This document shows, piece by piece, positions 50,381 to 58,342 of a DNA stretch of 64,000 nt. The DNA comes from Nonomuraea aurantiaca. GTDB taxonomy: Bacteria; Actinomycetota; Actinomycetes; Streptosporangiales; Streptosporangiaceae. The notes under the pieces are model-generated. The model did not search any database, was not told where the DNA came from, and saw nothing but the letters and a program-made list of their open reading frames with translations. The stretch lies in NCBI RefSeq assembly GCF_020215705.1, contig NZ_JAIWNB010000018.1, positions 124,001 through 188,000 of the forward strand, read 5' to 3'. Numbering within the stretch: position 1 is the first letter of the stretch; every line of letters starts with the position of its first letter. The translations under genes were made by a program, and so were the position numbers.

Positions 50381-51352
50381 CTAGGTTGCCCCGTCCATCT
50401 GGCGGCTGAGCGTGAAGGGCACCAGCTCGCCCAGCCCCCGTACGGACAGGCGGCTGACCGGGCGCAGCTCGAAGGCCCGGTCGCCCGCCAGCTCCTCGGC
50501 CATCTCCGGGCCCGCCAGGATCGTGTCCGGATAGGCCAGCGCGGTCAGCCTGCTGGCCAGGTTGACGGGGGTGCCGAAGACGTCGCCCATCCGGCCGAGC
50601 ACCGGACCCACGGCCAGGCCCACACGCAGCTGCGGCATGCCCTTGTCCTTGGCGTGGGTCTCGATCAGGCGCAGGCCGATCTCCGCCGCCTCGTGCGCCT
50701 TCCCGGACACGAACAGCACCGAGTCGCCCAACGTCTTGACGATGCGCCCGCCGCCCGAGGTCACCACGTCGGCCGAGCGGCCCTCGAACCTGTCGACCAG
50801 CCCGGCCAGCTCCGTCTCGGTGATCTGCCTGCTCAGCCTGGTGAACCCGACCAGGTCGGCGAACCCCACCGTCAGCCGGACCGCGCTCGTCTCCTGCTCG
50901 GCCAGCCGGTGGGCGGAGGCGGCCAGCTGGCGCCGCCACGCGTAGACCAGCAGCCGGGCCAGGTCGGGCATCACCCGATCGGCCCGCCTGCGCCACGCCC
51001 TCGGCCGCTCGCTCAGCGGCACGCCCGCCTGGTCGAGCGCGTCGGCGCCCAGCTCGGCCTGCGACTCGGCGAGCCGGGCCGTCGCCCGGCCCAGGGACCT
51101 GGCCATCAGGAGCACGTGCTCCTCGTCGTAGACCCCGTCGCTCACCATGCCGAGCAGCGTCCGCAGGGCCGCCACGTCGGAGTCGGTGAACTCGACGGCG
51201 TCGTCGGCGACGTTCGCGAAGCCCAGGGCGCGCCAGAACCGGCGGGCGCGGTAGACGGGCACGCCGGCCATGTCGGCGACCTGGTGGCTGGTGTAGCGAC
51301 GGGGCTCGCGAAGGAATGCCTCCGTCAGTCCATCCGGATCCTCGCGCGCCAC
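50381..51352 (-). CDS. Adenylate cyclase (class III) with N-terminal helical sensor
   Basis: 323 aa, soluble. Residues 1-145 contain a MerR-like helix-turn-helix stretch (RRYTSHQVADMAGVPVYRARRFWRALGFANVADD) and further helices, as in pH-sensing cyclases of the mycobacterial Rv1264 type. The catalytic domain has both metal Asp (TVGFADLVGFTRLSRQI and VKTLGDSVLFVSG), the adenine-selecting Lys in GRIVKTLGD, and transition-state Asn/Arg in PVNLASRLT. All essential residues are present, so homodimeric cAMP synthesis is expected, in contrast to the degenerate protein at 13508. Confidence 0.9.
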   Translation of the reverse strand: MAREDPDGLTEAFLREPRRYTSHQVADMAGVPVYRARRFWRALGFANVADDAVEFTDSDVAALRTLLGMVSDGVYDEEHVLLMARSLGRATARLAESQAELGADALDQAGVPLSERPRAWRRRADRVMPDLARLLVYAWRRQLAASAHRLAEQETSAVRLTVGFADLVGFTRLSRQITETELAGLVDRFEGRSADVVTSGGGRIVKTLGDSVLFVSGKAHEAAEIGLRLIETHAKDKGMPQLRVGLAVGPVLGRMGDVFGTPVNLASRLTALAYPDTILAGPEMAEELAGDRAFELRPVSRLSVRGLGELVPFTLSRQMDGAT

Positions 51353-51372
51353 GACCGCAACATAACACCTGG

Positions 51373-52125
51373 CTACTCCAGGAGCGCACGCAGAGCGGGC
51401 CGCTCCTCCTCCGGGACATATCCCACGTAATAGTCGTACATCGTCTGCCGGGAGAGCCGGGCGGCCAGCGGACCGTCGCCGGCCCGGACGGCGGCCAGCA
51501 CCTCCTCGTGATGCCCGATGCTCTGCCGCATCAGCGCCTCCCGGTCCGCGGCGGCGGCGATCTTGCCGGAGACCAGGCCGAGGACGATCGAGCGGACCAC
51601 GTCCGTGCAGATCTGGATGAGCTTGTTGCGGCTGGCCCGCGCCACCGCGTCATGGAAGGCGATGTCGGCGGCGCTGAACGCGTCGTAGCCCACCTCCACC
51701 GCCGCCCGCATGGCCGCGATGGCCGCGTCCATCTCCGCGAGCTGCTCGTCGGTGCGCAGCCGCGCCGCCAGCAGGTTGGCCGAGGCGTCGAGCACCATGC
51801 GGAACTGCACCAGCTCCCCGAGCGACAGCTCCTCCACCCGGGCCAGCGTGGTCATCGACTTGTGTAATGCGGCGGGGGAGAAGGGCTGCACCTCGGCGCC
51901 GTTCGGGTCGCCGGGCCGCGACCTGACCAGGCCGCGCGCCTGCAGCACCCGCAGCGCCTCGCGGACGGTGGAGCGGCTCACCGAGAACTGGCCCATGAGG
52001 TCGCGCTCGCTCGGCAGCCGTTCGCCGGGACGCAGCGCGCCGCTCTCGATCGCCTCCTCGACCTGCTCCACGATGCGCTCGTAGGCGCGTACGGTACGCA
52101 CCGGCTCGAACCGTGGACCACCCAT
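51373..52125 (-). CDS. GntR/FadR-subfamily regulator of the adjacent peptide operon
   Basis: 250 aa from ATG 52125, with AAGGGGG upstream. N-terminal winged helix ERIVEQVEEAIESGALRPGERLPSERDLMGQFSVSRSTVREALRVLQARGLVRSR; C-terminal FCD ligand domain with FRMVLDASANLLAARLR and DIAFHDAVARASRNKLI, whose Asp/His positions bind a metal and a carboxylate ligand. It is divergent from the ABC operon. The intergenic palindrome matches the TNGTNNNACNA pattern of FadR-type sites. The same sequence recurs before the SDR gene at 63 kb, so the regulator probably controls both. Confidence 0.93.
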   Translation of the reverse strand: MGGPRFEPVRTVRAYERIVEQVEEAIESGALRPGERLPSERDLMGQFSVSRSTVREALRVLQARGLVRSRPGDPNGAEVQPFSPAALHKSMTTLARVEELSLGELVQFRMVLDASANLLAARLRTDEQLAEMDAAIAAMRAAVEVGYDAFSAADIAFHDAVARASRNKLIQICTDVVRSIVLGLVSGKIAAAADREALMRQSIGHHEEVLAAVRAGDGPLAARLSRQTMYDYYVGYVPEEERPALRALLE

Positions 52126-52173
52126 GAAGCCCCCTTGACCCGAGCCGTCGCGGACTGGCAATCTGCGTAGCCT

Positions 52174-52192
52174 ACTGGTCCGACCAGTGCAC
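52174..52192. promoter_or_regulatory. GntR operator copy 1 (ABC operon promoter)
   Basis: ACTGGTC-C-GACCAGT is a perfect inverted repeat (52174-52188) followed by GCAC. It lies between the GntR start (52125) and the binding-protein start (52213) and agrees with copy 2 at 63004-63022 at 17 of 19 positions. Confidence 0.8.
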
Positions 52193-52212
52193 TAGCCAGG
52201 AGGCTGTAAGAC

Positions 52213-53715
52213 ATGAGGCGAATCGGCACCTGGATCGCCGTGGGCGGTCTCCTGCTGGCCACGGCCGCCTGCGGCGGCGGTGGTGGATCGAACGGCGGAT
52301 CCAACGGCGGGCAGGCCGCCAAGAGCGCGTCGCTGGCGGTCGGGTTCGTGGCCGAGCCGGCCAACCTGGACTTCACCTCCACCGAGGGCGCCGCGATCCC
52401 GCAGGCCCTGCTGGTCAACGTGTACGAGGGCCTGGTCAAGCTCGACCAGGACGGAAAGATCCAGCCGCTGCTCGCCGAGAAGTGGGACGTCTCGGCCGAC
52501 CGCAAGACCTACACCTTCACCCTGCGCAAGGGCGTCACGTTCACCAACGGCGCGCCCTTCACCGCCGACGACGTGATCTTCTCGCTGGACCGGGTGAAGA
52601 AGGACTGGCAGCTCAAGATCAAGGCGCAGCTCGACGTGGTCGACAAGGTCGAGAAGGAGGACGAGTCGACCGTCATCGTGACGCTCAAGCACCCGAGCAA
52701 CGGCTTCCTCTACTCGATGGCGACCCGGCTCGGCGCGATGTTCAGCCGCACCGGCGTCGCCGACCTGGCCAACAAGCCCGTCGGCACCGGCCCCTACCAG
52801 CTCGGCTCGTGGAAGCGCGGCGACTCCATCCTCCTTAACGCCAACCCCAAGTACTGGGGCGCCAAGCCGAAGCTGTCGGCCGTCACGCTGAAGTACTTCA
52901 AGGACGCCACGGCGATGAACAACGCGCTGCTGACCAGCGGCATCGACGTCATCTCCGCCGTCCAGGCGCCCGAGTCGCTCCAGCAGTTCGCCGACCCCAA
53001 CCGCTTCCAGACGGTCGAGGGCACCACGAACGGCGAGGTGGTGCTGTCGCTGAACAACGGCCGCCCGCCGTTCAACGACAAGAAGGTACGCCAGGCCGTC
53101 CGCTACGCCATCGACCACAAGGCGCTGCTCGACACCGCCTGGGCCGGGCGCGGGCAGCTGATCGGCTCGATGGTGCCGCCCACCGACCCCTGGTACGAGG
53201 ACCGCACCGGCGACTACCCCTTCAACGCGGCCAAGGCCAAGGAACTGCTCGGCGGCAAGACGTACAACGTCAAGATGCGCATCCCCAACCTGCCCTACGC
53301 GGTCGCGAGCGCGCAGGTGGTCAAGTCACAGCTGGCCCAGGTGGGCATCACGGCCGACATCGAGCCGCTGGAGTTCCCGGCGCGGTGGCTGGACGTGGTG
53401 TTCAAGCAGGGCGACTACGACATGTCCATCATCAACCACGTAGAGCCCCGGGATATGGGGATTTTTGCGGATAAGTCTTACTACTTCCGTTATGACAATC
53501 CGGAGTACGGCAAGCTGCTCGCCGCCGCCGACGCGGGCACCGAGCAGGAGCAGATCGACGACCTCAAGAAGGCCGCCAAGCTGCTCTCCGACGACGCCGC
53601 GGCCGACTGGCTCTTCCTCTTCCCCAACCTGATCGTGGCGAAGAAGGGCGTCACCGGGCTGCCGAAGAACGGTATCGCGGAGGCCTTCGACTTCACGGCC
53701 CTCGCCAAGCAGTGA
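52213..53715 (+). CDS. Oligopeptide-type ABC substrate-binding lipoprotein (SBP_bac_5)
   Basis: 500 aa. The lipobox LLATAACGGG and a Gly/Ser/Asn linker precede an SBP_bac_5 domain: NVYEGLVKLDQDGKIQPLLAEKWDVSADRKTYTFTLRKGVTFTNGAPFTADDVIFSLDR, VGTGPYQLGSW, and VRQAVRYAIDHKALLD. It captures a peptide or similar ligand for the permeases. One stretch (about 53441-53510, residues NHVEPRDMGIFADKSYYFRYDNP) uses A/T-ending codons unlike the rest of the gene. Downstream M20, P1 and ALDH genes point to an unusual amide or peptide ligand. Confidence 0.93.
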   Translation: MRRIGTWIAVGGLLLATAACGGGGGSNGGSNGGQAAKSASLAVGFVAEPANLDFTSTEGAAIPQALLVNVYEGLVKLDQDGKIQPLLAEKWDVSADRKTYTFTLRKGVTFTNGAPFTADDVIFSLDRVKKDWQLKIKAQLDVVDKVEKEDESTVIVTLKHPSNGFLYSMATRLGAMFSRTGVADLANKPVGTGPYQLGSWKRGDSILLNANPKYWGAKPKLSAVTLKYFKDATAMNNALLTSGIDVISAVQAPESLQQFADPNRFQTVEGTTNGEVVLSLNNGRPPFNDKKVRQAVRYAIDHKALLDTAWAGRGQLIGSMVPPTDPWYEDRTGDYPFNAAKAKELLGGKTYNVKMRIPNLPYAVASAQVVKSQLAQVGITADIEPLEFPARWLDVVFKQGDYDMSIINHVEPRDMGIFADKSYYFRYDNPEYGKLLAAADAGTEQEQIDDLKKAAKLLSDDAAADWLFLFPNLIVAKKGVTGLPKNGIAEAFDFTALAKQ

Positions 53716-54650
53716 TCCTTTACCTGCTGAAGCGGCTGGCGGTGCTCCTCGCGAGCACCGCCGTCGCCGGGGTGGCCGTCTTCGCCTTCATGGCGCTGCT
53801 GCCCGGCGACCCGGCCGAGATCGCGCTGGGCGTCAACGCGACGCCCGACGCCGTGGCCGCGCTGCGCGAGCGGTTCGGCACCGACCGGCCGCCGCCGGCC
53901 CAGTTCGCCGACTGGTTCGGCGGGCTGCTCCACGGCGACTTCGGCACCTCCTACGTGACCAGCTCGCCCATCGGGCCGCAGATCGGTGACCGCCTCGGCG
54001 TGACGGCTGTGCTGGTGCTCGGCGGCATGGTCATCGCGCTGCTCATCGCGGTGCCCGCGGGCACGTTCGCCGCCGTCCACCACCGCAACCCCCTCGGCGT
54101 GGCCATCAGCGCGGCCAGTCAGGTCGGCATCGCGATCCCGGCGTTCCTGGCCGGCATCCTGCTGGTGTTCGTCTTCGCGGTGAAGGCGCAGGCCCTGCCG
54201 TCGGGCGGCTACGTGCCCATCGCGGAGGACCCCCAGGCGTGGCTGCTCGGCCTGCTGCTGCCCTGGCTCTCGCTCGGCCTGGTGCAGGGCGCCGTCCTGA
54301 CCAGGTACGTCCGCAGCGCCGTGCTCGACGTGATGCGCGAGGACTACCTGCGCACCGCCCGCGCCAAGGGCCGGGGCCGGATGGGCGCCCTGTGGCGGCA
54401 CGGCCTGCGCAACGCCTCCATCCCCGTGGTCACCGTCCTCGGCCTGCAACTGGCCACGCTGCTCATCGGGGCGGTCGTGGTCGAGCGGGTGTTCGTCATC
54501 CCGGGACTGGGCGACCTGCTGCTGAACGGCGTCGCCGGGCGTGACCTGCTGCTCGTCCAGGGTGTGGTGATGGTGCTGGTGGTGGCCGTGCTGCTGATCA
54601 ATTTCGTGGTCGACGTGACGTACGCCGTACTCGATCCGAGGCTGCGATGA
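53712..54650 (+). CDS. Peptide ABC transporter permease (DppB type)
   Basis: 312 aa with six helices. GTG start overlaps the binding-protein stop as GTGA. The N-terminal helix YLLKRLAVLLASTAVAGVAVFAFMALLPGDPAEIALG and the long FGTDRPPPAQFADWFGGLLHGDFGTSYVTSSPIGPQIGDRL loop are family features. The coupling motif is VMREDYLRTARAKGRGRMGALWRHGLRNASIPVVTVLG. It pairs with the next permease. Confidence 0.94.
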   Translation: MILYLLKRLAVLLASTAVAGVAVFAFMALLPGDPAEIALGVNATPDAVAALRERFGTDRPPPAQFADWFGGLLHGDFGTSYVTSSPIGPQIGDRLGVTAVLVLGGMVIALLIAVPAGTFAAVHHRNPLGVAISAASQVGIAIPAFLAGILLVFVFAVKAQALPSGGYVPIAEDPQAWLLGLLLPWLSLGLVQGAVLTRYVRSAVLDVMREDYLRTARAKGRGRMGALWRHGLRNASIPVVTVLGLQLATLLIGAVVVERVFVIPGLGDLLLNGVAGRDLLLVQGVVMVLVVAVLLINFVVDVTYAVLDPRLR

Positions 54651-54665
54651 GGGGGCTGCGATGAG
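54640..54665. repeat. 14-bp tandem duplication at the permease junction
   Basis: GGCTGCGATGAG at 54640-54651 recurs at 54654-54665. The first copy contains the stop of the upstream permease and the second the start codon of the next, so the duplication separates two genes that may once have overlapped as ATGA. Confidence 0.7.
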
Positions 54666-55494
54666 AGGCCGCGTGAACGCCGGGCTGATCGCCGGGGCCG
54701 TGCTGGTCGGGATCGTCGTCCTGGCGGCGCTGGTGTCGTTCGTGTGGACCCCGCACGACCCCACGCTCGTCGACGCCGCCAACAAGCTGCGCGAACCCGG
54801 CGGCGGCTACCTCCTCGGCGCCGACAAGTTCGGCCGCGACACCTTCAGCCAGCTCATGGTCGGCGCCCGCACCACGCTCTACGTGGGCATCGTCGCCGTC
54901 GGCATCGCGGCGCTGATCGGCACGCCCCTCGGCATGATCGCGGGGATGACGCCGCGCGGCTGGCTGTCGGAGCTGATCATGCGGGTCAACGACCTCGTGT
55001 TCGCCTTCCCCGCCCTGCTGCTCGCCGTCATGCTCGGCGCCGTCTACGGGGCCGGGACGCTCACCGCGATGATCGCCATCGGCGTGGCGACCGTGCCCGC
55101 GTTCGCCCGCGTGGCCAGGGCTGCCACGATGCAGGTCATGGTGACCGACTACATCCTGGCCGCCAGGGCGGCCGGGCGCCGCCGCGCCGCGATCGCCGTA
55201 CGGCACGTGCTGCCCAACATCGGCTCGATGCTCATCGTGCAGGCGTCGGTGTCGTTCGCCATCGCGATCCTGGCCGAGGCGGCGCTGTCGTTCCTCGGCT
55301 TCGGCACCCGGCCGCCGATCCCCTCGTGGGGCCGCATGCTGCAGGAGTCGCAGGAACTGCTCTTCTCCACCCCGCGCCTGGCCCTGTGGCCGGGCCTGGC
55401 GATCGCGCTGGCCGTACTCGGGTTCAACCTCCTCGGCGACGGCCTGCGCGACTATCTGGACCCCAAGCTCAGGAGGATCCGTGCTGAGCGTTGA
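54661..55494 (+). CDS. Peptide ABC transporter permease (DppC type)
   Basis: 277 aa. Starts MRGRVNAGLIAGAVLVGIVVLAALVSFVWTPHDPTLVDAANKL, then YLLGADKFGRDTFSQLMVGARTTLYVGIVAV, the signature of DppC/OppC permeases. The coupling loop is TDYILAARAAGRRRAAIAVRHVLPNIGSMLIVQASVSFA, ending in EAALSFLGFGTRPPIPSWGRML. It overlaps the first ATPase gene by 14 bp. Confidence 0.94.
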   Translation: MRGRVNAGLIAGAVLVGIVVLAALVSFVWTPHDPTLVDAANKLREPGGGYLLGADKFGRDTFSQLMVGARTTLYVGIVAVGIAALIGTPLGMIAGMTPRGWLSELIMRVNDLVFAFPALLLAVMLGAVYGAGTLTAMIAIGVATVPAFARVARAATMQVMVTDYILAARAAGRRRAAIAVRHVLPNIGSMLIVQASVSFAIAILAEAALSFLGFGTRPPIPSWGRMLQESQELLFSTPRLALWPGLAIALAVLGFNLLGDGLRDYLDPKLRRIRAER

Positions 55495-56395
55495 CGGGCT
55501 CACGGTCCGCGCCGACGCGGTGGAGCTGGTCCGCGAGGTGTCCTTCGACATCGCGCCCGGCGAGCGGGTCGGCCTGATCGGCGAGTCCGGCTCGGGCAAG
55601 TCGCTGACCGCGCTGTCGCTGATGGGCCTGCTGCCCGAAGGCGTACGCGCCTCCGGCACGGCCCGGCTGGGCGGGCGCGACCTGGTCGGCGTACCGGAAG
55701 GGCGGATCAAGGACCTGCGCGGGCGCGAGGTGTCGATGGTCTTCCAGGAGCCCATGACCGCGCTCAACCCGCTCATGCGCGTCGGCGCGCAGGTCGCCGA
55801 GGTCATGACCCTGCACGGCCGCCCCCGCGCCGAGGCCCGGACCCGCGCGGTCGAACTCCTCGACCGGGTACGCCTCCCGCGCCCCGCCCAGCTCGCCCGC
55901 TCCTATCCCCACCAGCTCTCCGGCGGCCAGCGGCAGCGCGTCATGCTCGCCATCGCCCTGGCCAACGAGCCCGGCCTGCTCATCTGCGACGAGCCCACCA
56001 CCGCGCTCGACGTCACCGTGCAGAAGCAGATGCTGGAGCTCATCGCCGAGGTCGCGCCCGCGCTGCTGTTCATCACCCACGACCTCGCGGTGGTCGCCTC
56101 GGTGTGCGAGCGGGTCCTGGTCATGTACGGGGGGCGGGTCGTCGAGAGCGGTCCGATCCGTGAGGTCTTCACCCGGCCCCGCCACCGCTACACCGAGGGC
56201 CTGCTGGCCGCCTCCAAGCTGACGCCGCGCGGCACCCGGCTGCCCACCATCAAGGGCAGCGTGCCCGCCGCCGGGCGGTTCCCCGAGGGCTGCGTGTTCA
56301 GCAACCGCTGCCCGCACGCCACCCAGCGGTGCGAGACCGAACCGGAGCTGACAGGAGAGGGCCATGCCCACGCATGCTGGCACCCCGCTGATTGA
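55481..56395 (+). CDS. Peptide ABC transporter ATPase (DppD type)
   Basis: 304 aa, GTG start. Walker A GLIGESGSGKSLTALSLMGLL, Q-loop VFQEPMTALNPLMRVGAQ, signature QLSGGQRQRVMLAIALANEP, Walker B LLICDEPTTALDVTVQKQ and ALLFITHDLAVVASVCERVLVMYGG. The oligopeptide C-terminal domain with the CVFSNRCPHATQRCETEPEL cysteine motif is present. This motif can hold an iron-sulfur cluster in some DppD/OppD proteins. It overlaps the next ATPase gene by 32 bp. Confidence 0.95.
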   Translation: MLSVDGLTVRADAVELVREVSFDIAPGERVGLIGESGSGKSLTALSLMGLLPEGVRASGTARLGGRDLVGVPEGRIKDLRGREVSMVFQEPMTALNPLMRVGAQVAEVMTLHGRPRAEARTRAVELLDRVRLPRPAQLARSYPHQLSGGQRQRVMLAIALANEPGLLICDEPTTALDVTVQKQMLELIAEVAPALLFITHDLAVVASVCERVLVMYGGRVVESGPIREVFTRPRHRYTEGLLAASKLTPRGTRLPTIKGSVPAAGRFPEGCVFSNRCPHATQRCETEPELTGEGHAHACWHPAD

Positions 56396-57164
56396 GGCCC
56401 GCGACCTCACGCGGGTCTACCGCCGTCCCCGCAGCTCGCTCACCAGGCAGGGCGAGGCCGTGCACGCGCTGCGCGAGGTGTCGCTCACCGTACGGCGGGG
56501 CGAGCGGTTCGGCATCGTCGGCGAGTCGGGCTCCGGCAAGTCCACGCTGCTGCGCCTGCTGTGCGCGCTCGACCAGCCCACCAGCGGGTCGATCCGCTTC
56601 GACGGCCAGGAGATCACCGGGCGGCCGGAGCGGGCGCTGAAGTTCCTGCGGCACAGCCTCCAGATCGTCTTCCAGGACCCGATGAGCTCGCTCGACCCCC
56701 GGATGCGGGTGCGCGACCTCGTCGCCGAGCCCCTGGTCGCGCTCGGCGAGCCGGTCGGCGGCCGGGTGGGCGAGCTGCTCGACGCGGTCGGCCTGCCCGC
56801 CTCGGCCGCCGACCGCTACCCGCACCAGTTCTCCGGCGGGCAGCGGCAGCGCATCGCCATCGCCCGCGCGCTCGCGCCCCGGCCCCAGGTGCTGGTCGCC
56901 GACGAGCCGGTCAGCGCCCTCGACGTGTCGGTACGCGGCCAGATCCTCAACCTGCTGGCCGACCTGGTCGACGAGCTCGGCCTCACCCTGGTCTTCGTCT
57001 CGCACGACCTGTCCGTGGTACGGCACGTCTGCGAGAGCGTCGCGGTCATGAACGACGGCTCGATCGTGGAGACCGGGCCCGTGGACGAGGTCTGGGCCGC
57101 GCCACAGCACGCTTACACGCGGACGCTGCTGCAGGCCGTACCGACATTGGAGGGATTGCTGTGA
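56364..57164 (+). CDS. Peptide ABC transporter ATPase (DppF type)
   Basis: 266 aa. Walker A IVGESGSGKSTLLRLLCALD, VFQDPMSSLDPRMRVRDLVAEPL, signature FSGGQRQRIAIARALAPRP, Walker B VLVADEPVSALDVSVRGQ, VFVSHDLSVVRHVCESVAVM. It ends soon after YTRTLLQAVPTLEG, shorter than many DppF proteins, which have a further Cys-containing tail. Its last bases overlap the M20 gene (GTGA). Confidence 0.94.
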   Translation: MPTHAGTPLIEARDLTRVYRRPRSSLTRQGEAVHALREVSLTVRRGERFGIVGESGSGKSTLLRLLCALDQPTSGSIRFDGQEITGRPERALKFLRHSLQIVFQDPMSSLDPRMRVRDLVAEPLVALGEPVGGRVGELLDAVGLPASAADRYPHQFSGGQRQRIAIARALAPRPQVLVADEPVSALDVSVRGQILNLLADLVDELGLTLVFVSHDLSVVRHVCESVAVMNDGSIVETGPVDEVWAAPQHAYTRTLLQAVPTLEGLL

Positions 57165-58342
57165 TCGAGGTGGATGAGGCCGGGGTCGTGGAGTTCACGC
57201 AGGCGCTGGTCCGCATCCCGAGCACCAACGACCCGGCGCGCGGCCGCGACGAGCGGCCCGCCGCCGAGCTGGTCGCCGCCAAGATGCGCGAGTGGGGGTG
57301 GGAGCCGGTCGTGGACGAGGCCGCGCCCGGCCGGCCCAACGTCGTGGCCGTGGTCGAGGGCGGCGGGGGTGACGGGCCGACGCTGATGTTCGAGGGACAC
57401 ACCGACGTGGTCACCGAGGGCGATCTGTCGACCTGGACCGTGGACCCGTTCGGCGGGGAGATCCGTGACGGGCGGCTGTGGGGGCGCGGCAGCGCGGACA
57501 TGAAGTCGGGCCTGGCCGCCACCCTCTACGCCACCCGCGCCCTGCAGCTGGCCGGGCCGTTCCCCGGGCGGATCAAGGTGTGCGCGCTGGCCGACGAGGA
57601 GGGTCTCATGCTCGGCGCCCACCACTTCGTCGCCACCGGCCTGGCCGCCGACGTGGACGGCGCCATCGTGGCCGAGCCCGAGGCCGGGGAGATCTGCGCG
57701 GTGGCCAAGGGCGCGCTGCGGCTGCGGGTCGACTTCACCGGCAAGATGGCGCACGGCGCGATGCCGCAGCACGGCCGCAACCCCGTCCAGGCGGTCGGGG
57801 CGCTGCTGGTGGCGCTGCGCGCGCTGGAGACGGAGCTGCAGGGGCTGCACCCCGCGCACGAGCACCTCGGGGAGGTGTACGTGACGCCGACCGTGGTACG
57901 CGCCGGGACCGAGGAGCAGGTGAACGTCATCCCGGCGACCGCGTCGGTCTTCATCGACGTACGGACGATCCCCGGCGTGGAGCACAAGCCGGTGGCCGAT
58001 CGGGTGGCCGCGCTGGCGGCCTTCGAGGGGATCGCGGCGGAGGTGTCCATCCTGGTGGACCGGCCGCCGGTGGACGTGCCCGTCTCCGACCCCGTGGTGG
58101 TCGCTTTGGCCGTTGCGCACCAGCACGTGACGGGCACCGCGCCCGTGTACGGCGGCGTGCCCGGATCCACGGACGGCACCGTGCTGACGCACTGGGGCGG
58201 GATCCCGTCGGTCGTGTACGGGCCGGGCGGCAAGTGGATCGCGCACCAGGCGGACGAGTACGTCGAGGTGGCGGAGATCGTGCGGTGCACCCAGGTGTTC
58301 GCCGAGGCGGCCCGGCGCTTCCTGACCCGGTCGTCGTCGTGA
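57161..58342 (+). CDS. M20 family metallo-amidohydrolase (ArgE/DapE/ACY1-like)
   Basis: 393 aa. Zinc hydrolase that cleaves an N-acyl or peptide bond of an imported compound. Metal and catalytic motifs: MFEGHTDVV (His-x-Asp), LWGRGSADMKSGLAATLYA (bridging Asp), VCALADEEGLMLGAHHF (catalytic Glu pair), and VAEPEAGEICAVAKGALRLRVDFTGKMAHGAMPQHGRNPVQAV (lid domain His). No signal peptide, so it acts in the cytoplasm after import. Overlaps neighbours by 4 bp on both sides. Confidence 0.93.
   Translation: MIEVDEAGVVEFTQALVRIPSTNDPARGRDERPAAELVAAKMREWGWEPVVDEAAPGRPNVVAVVEGGGGDGPTLMFEGHTDVVTEGDLSTWTVDPFGGEIRDGRLWGRGSADMKSGLAATLYATRALQLAGPFPGRIKVCALADEEGLMLGAHHFVATGLAADVDGAIVAEPEAGEICAVAKGALRLRVDFTGKMAHGAMPQHGRNPVQAVGALLVALRALETELQGLHPAHEHLGEVYVTPTVVRAGTEEQVNVIPATASVFIDVRTIPGVEHKPVADRVAALAAFEGIAAEVSILVDRPPVDVPVSDPVVVALAVAHQHVTGTAPVYGGVPGSTDGTVLTHWGGIPSVVYGPGGKWIAHQADEYVEVAEIVRCTQVFAEAARRFLTRSSS

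Noticed and set aside
52174..52188. DasR (dre) site for chitin control
   Set aside because: The dre consensus has a two-base centre between ACTGGTC and GACCAGT; here it is one base, matching FadR-type spacing and the adjacent FCD-domain regulator.
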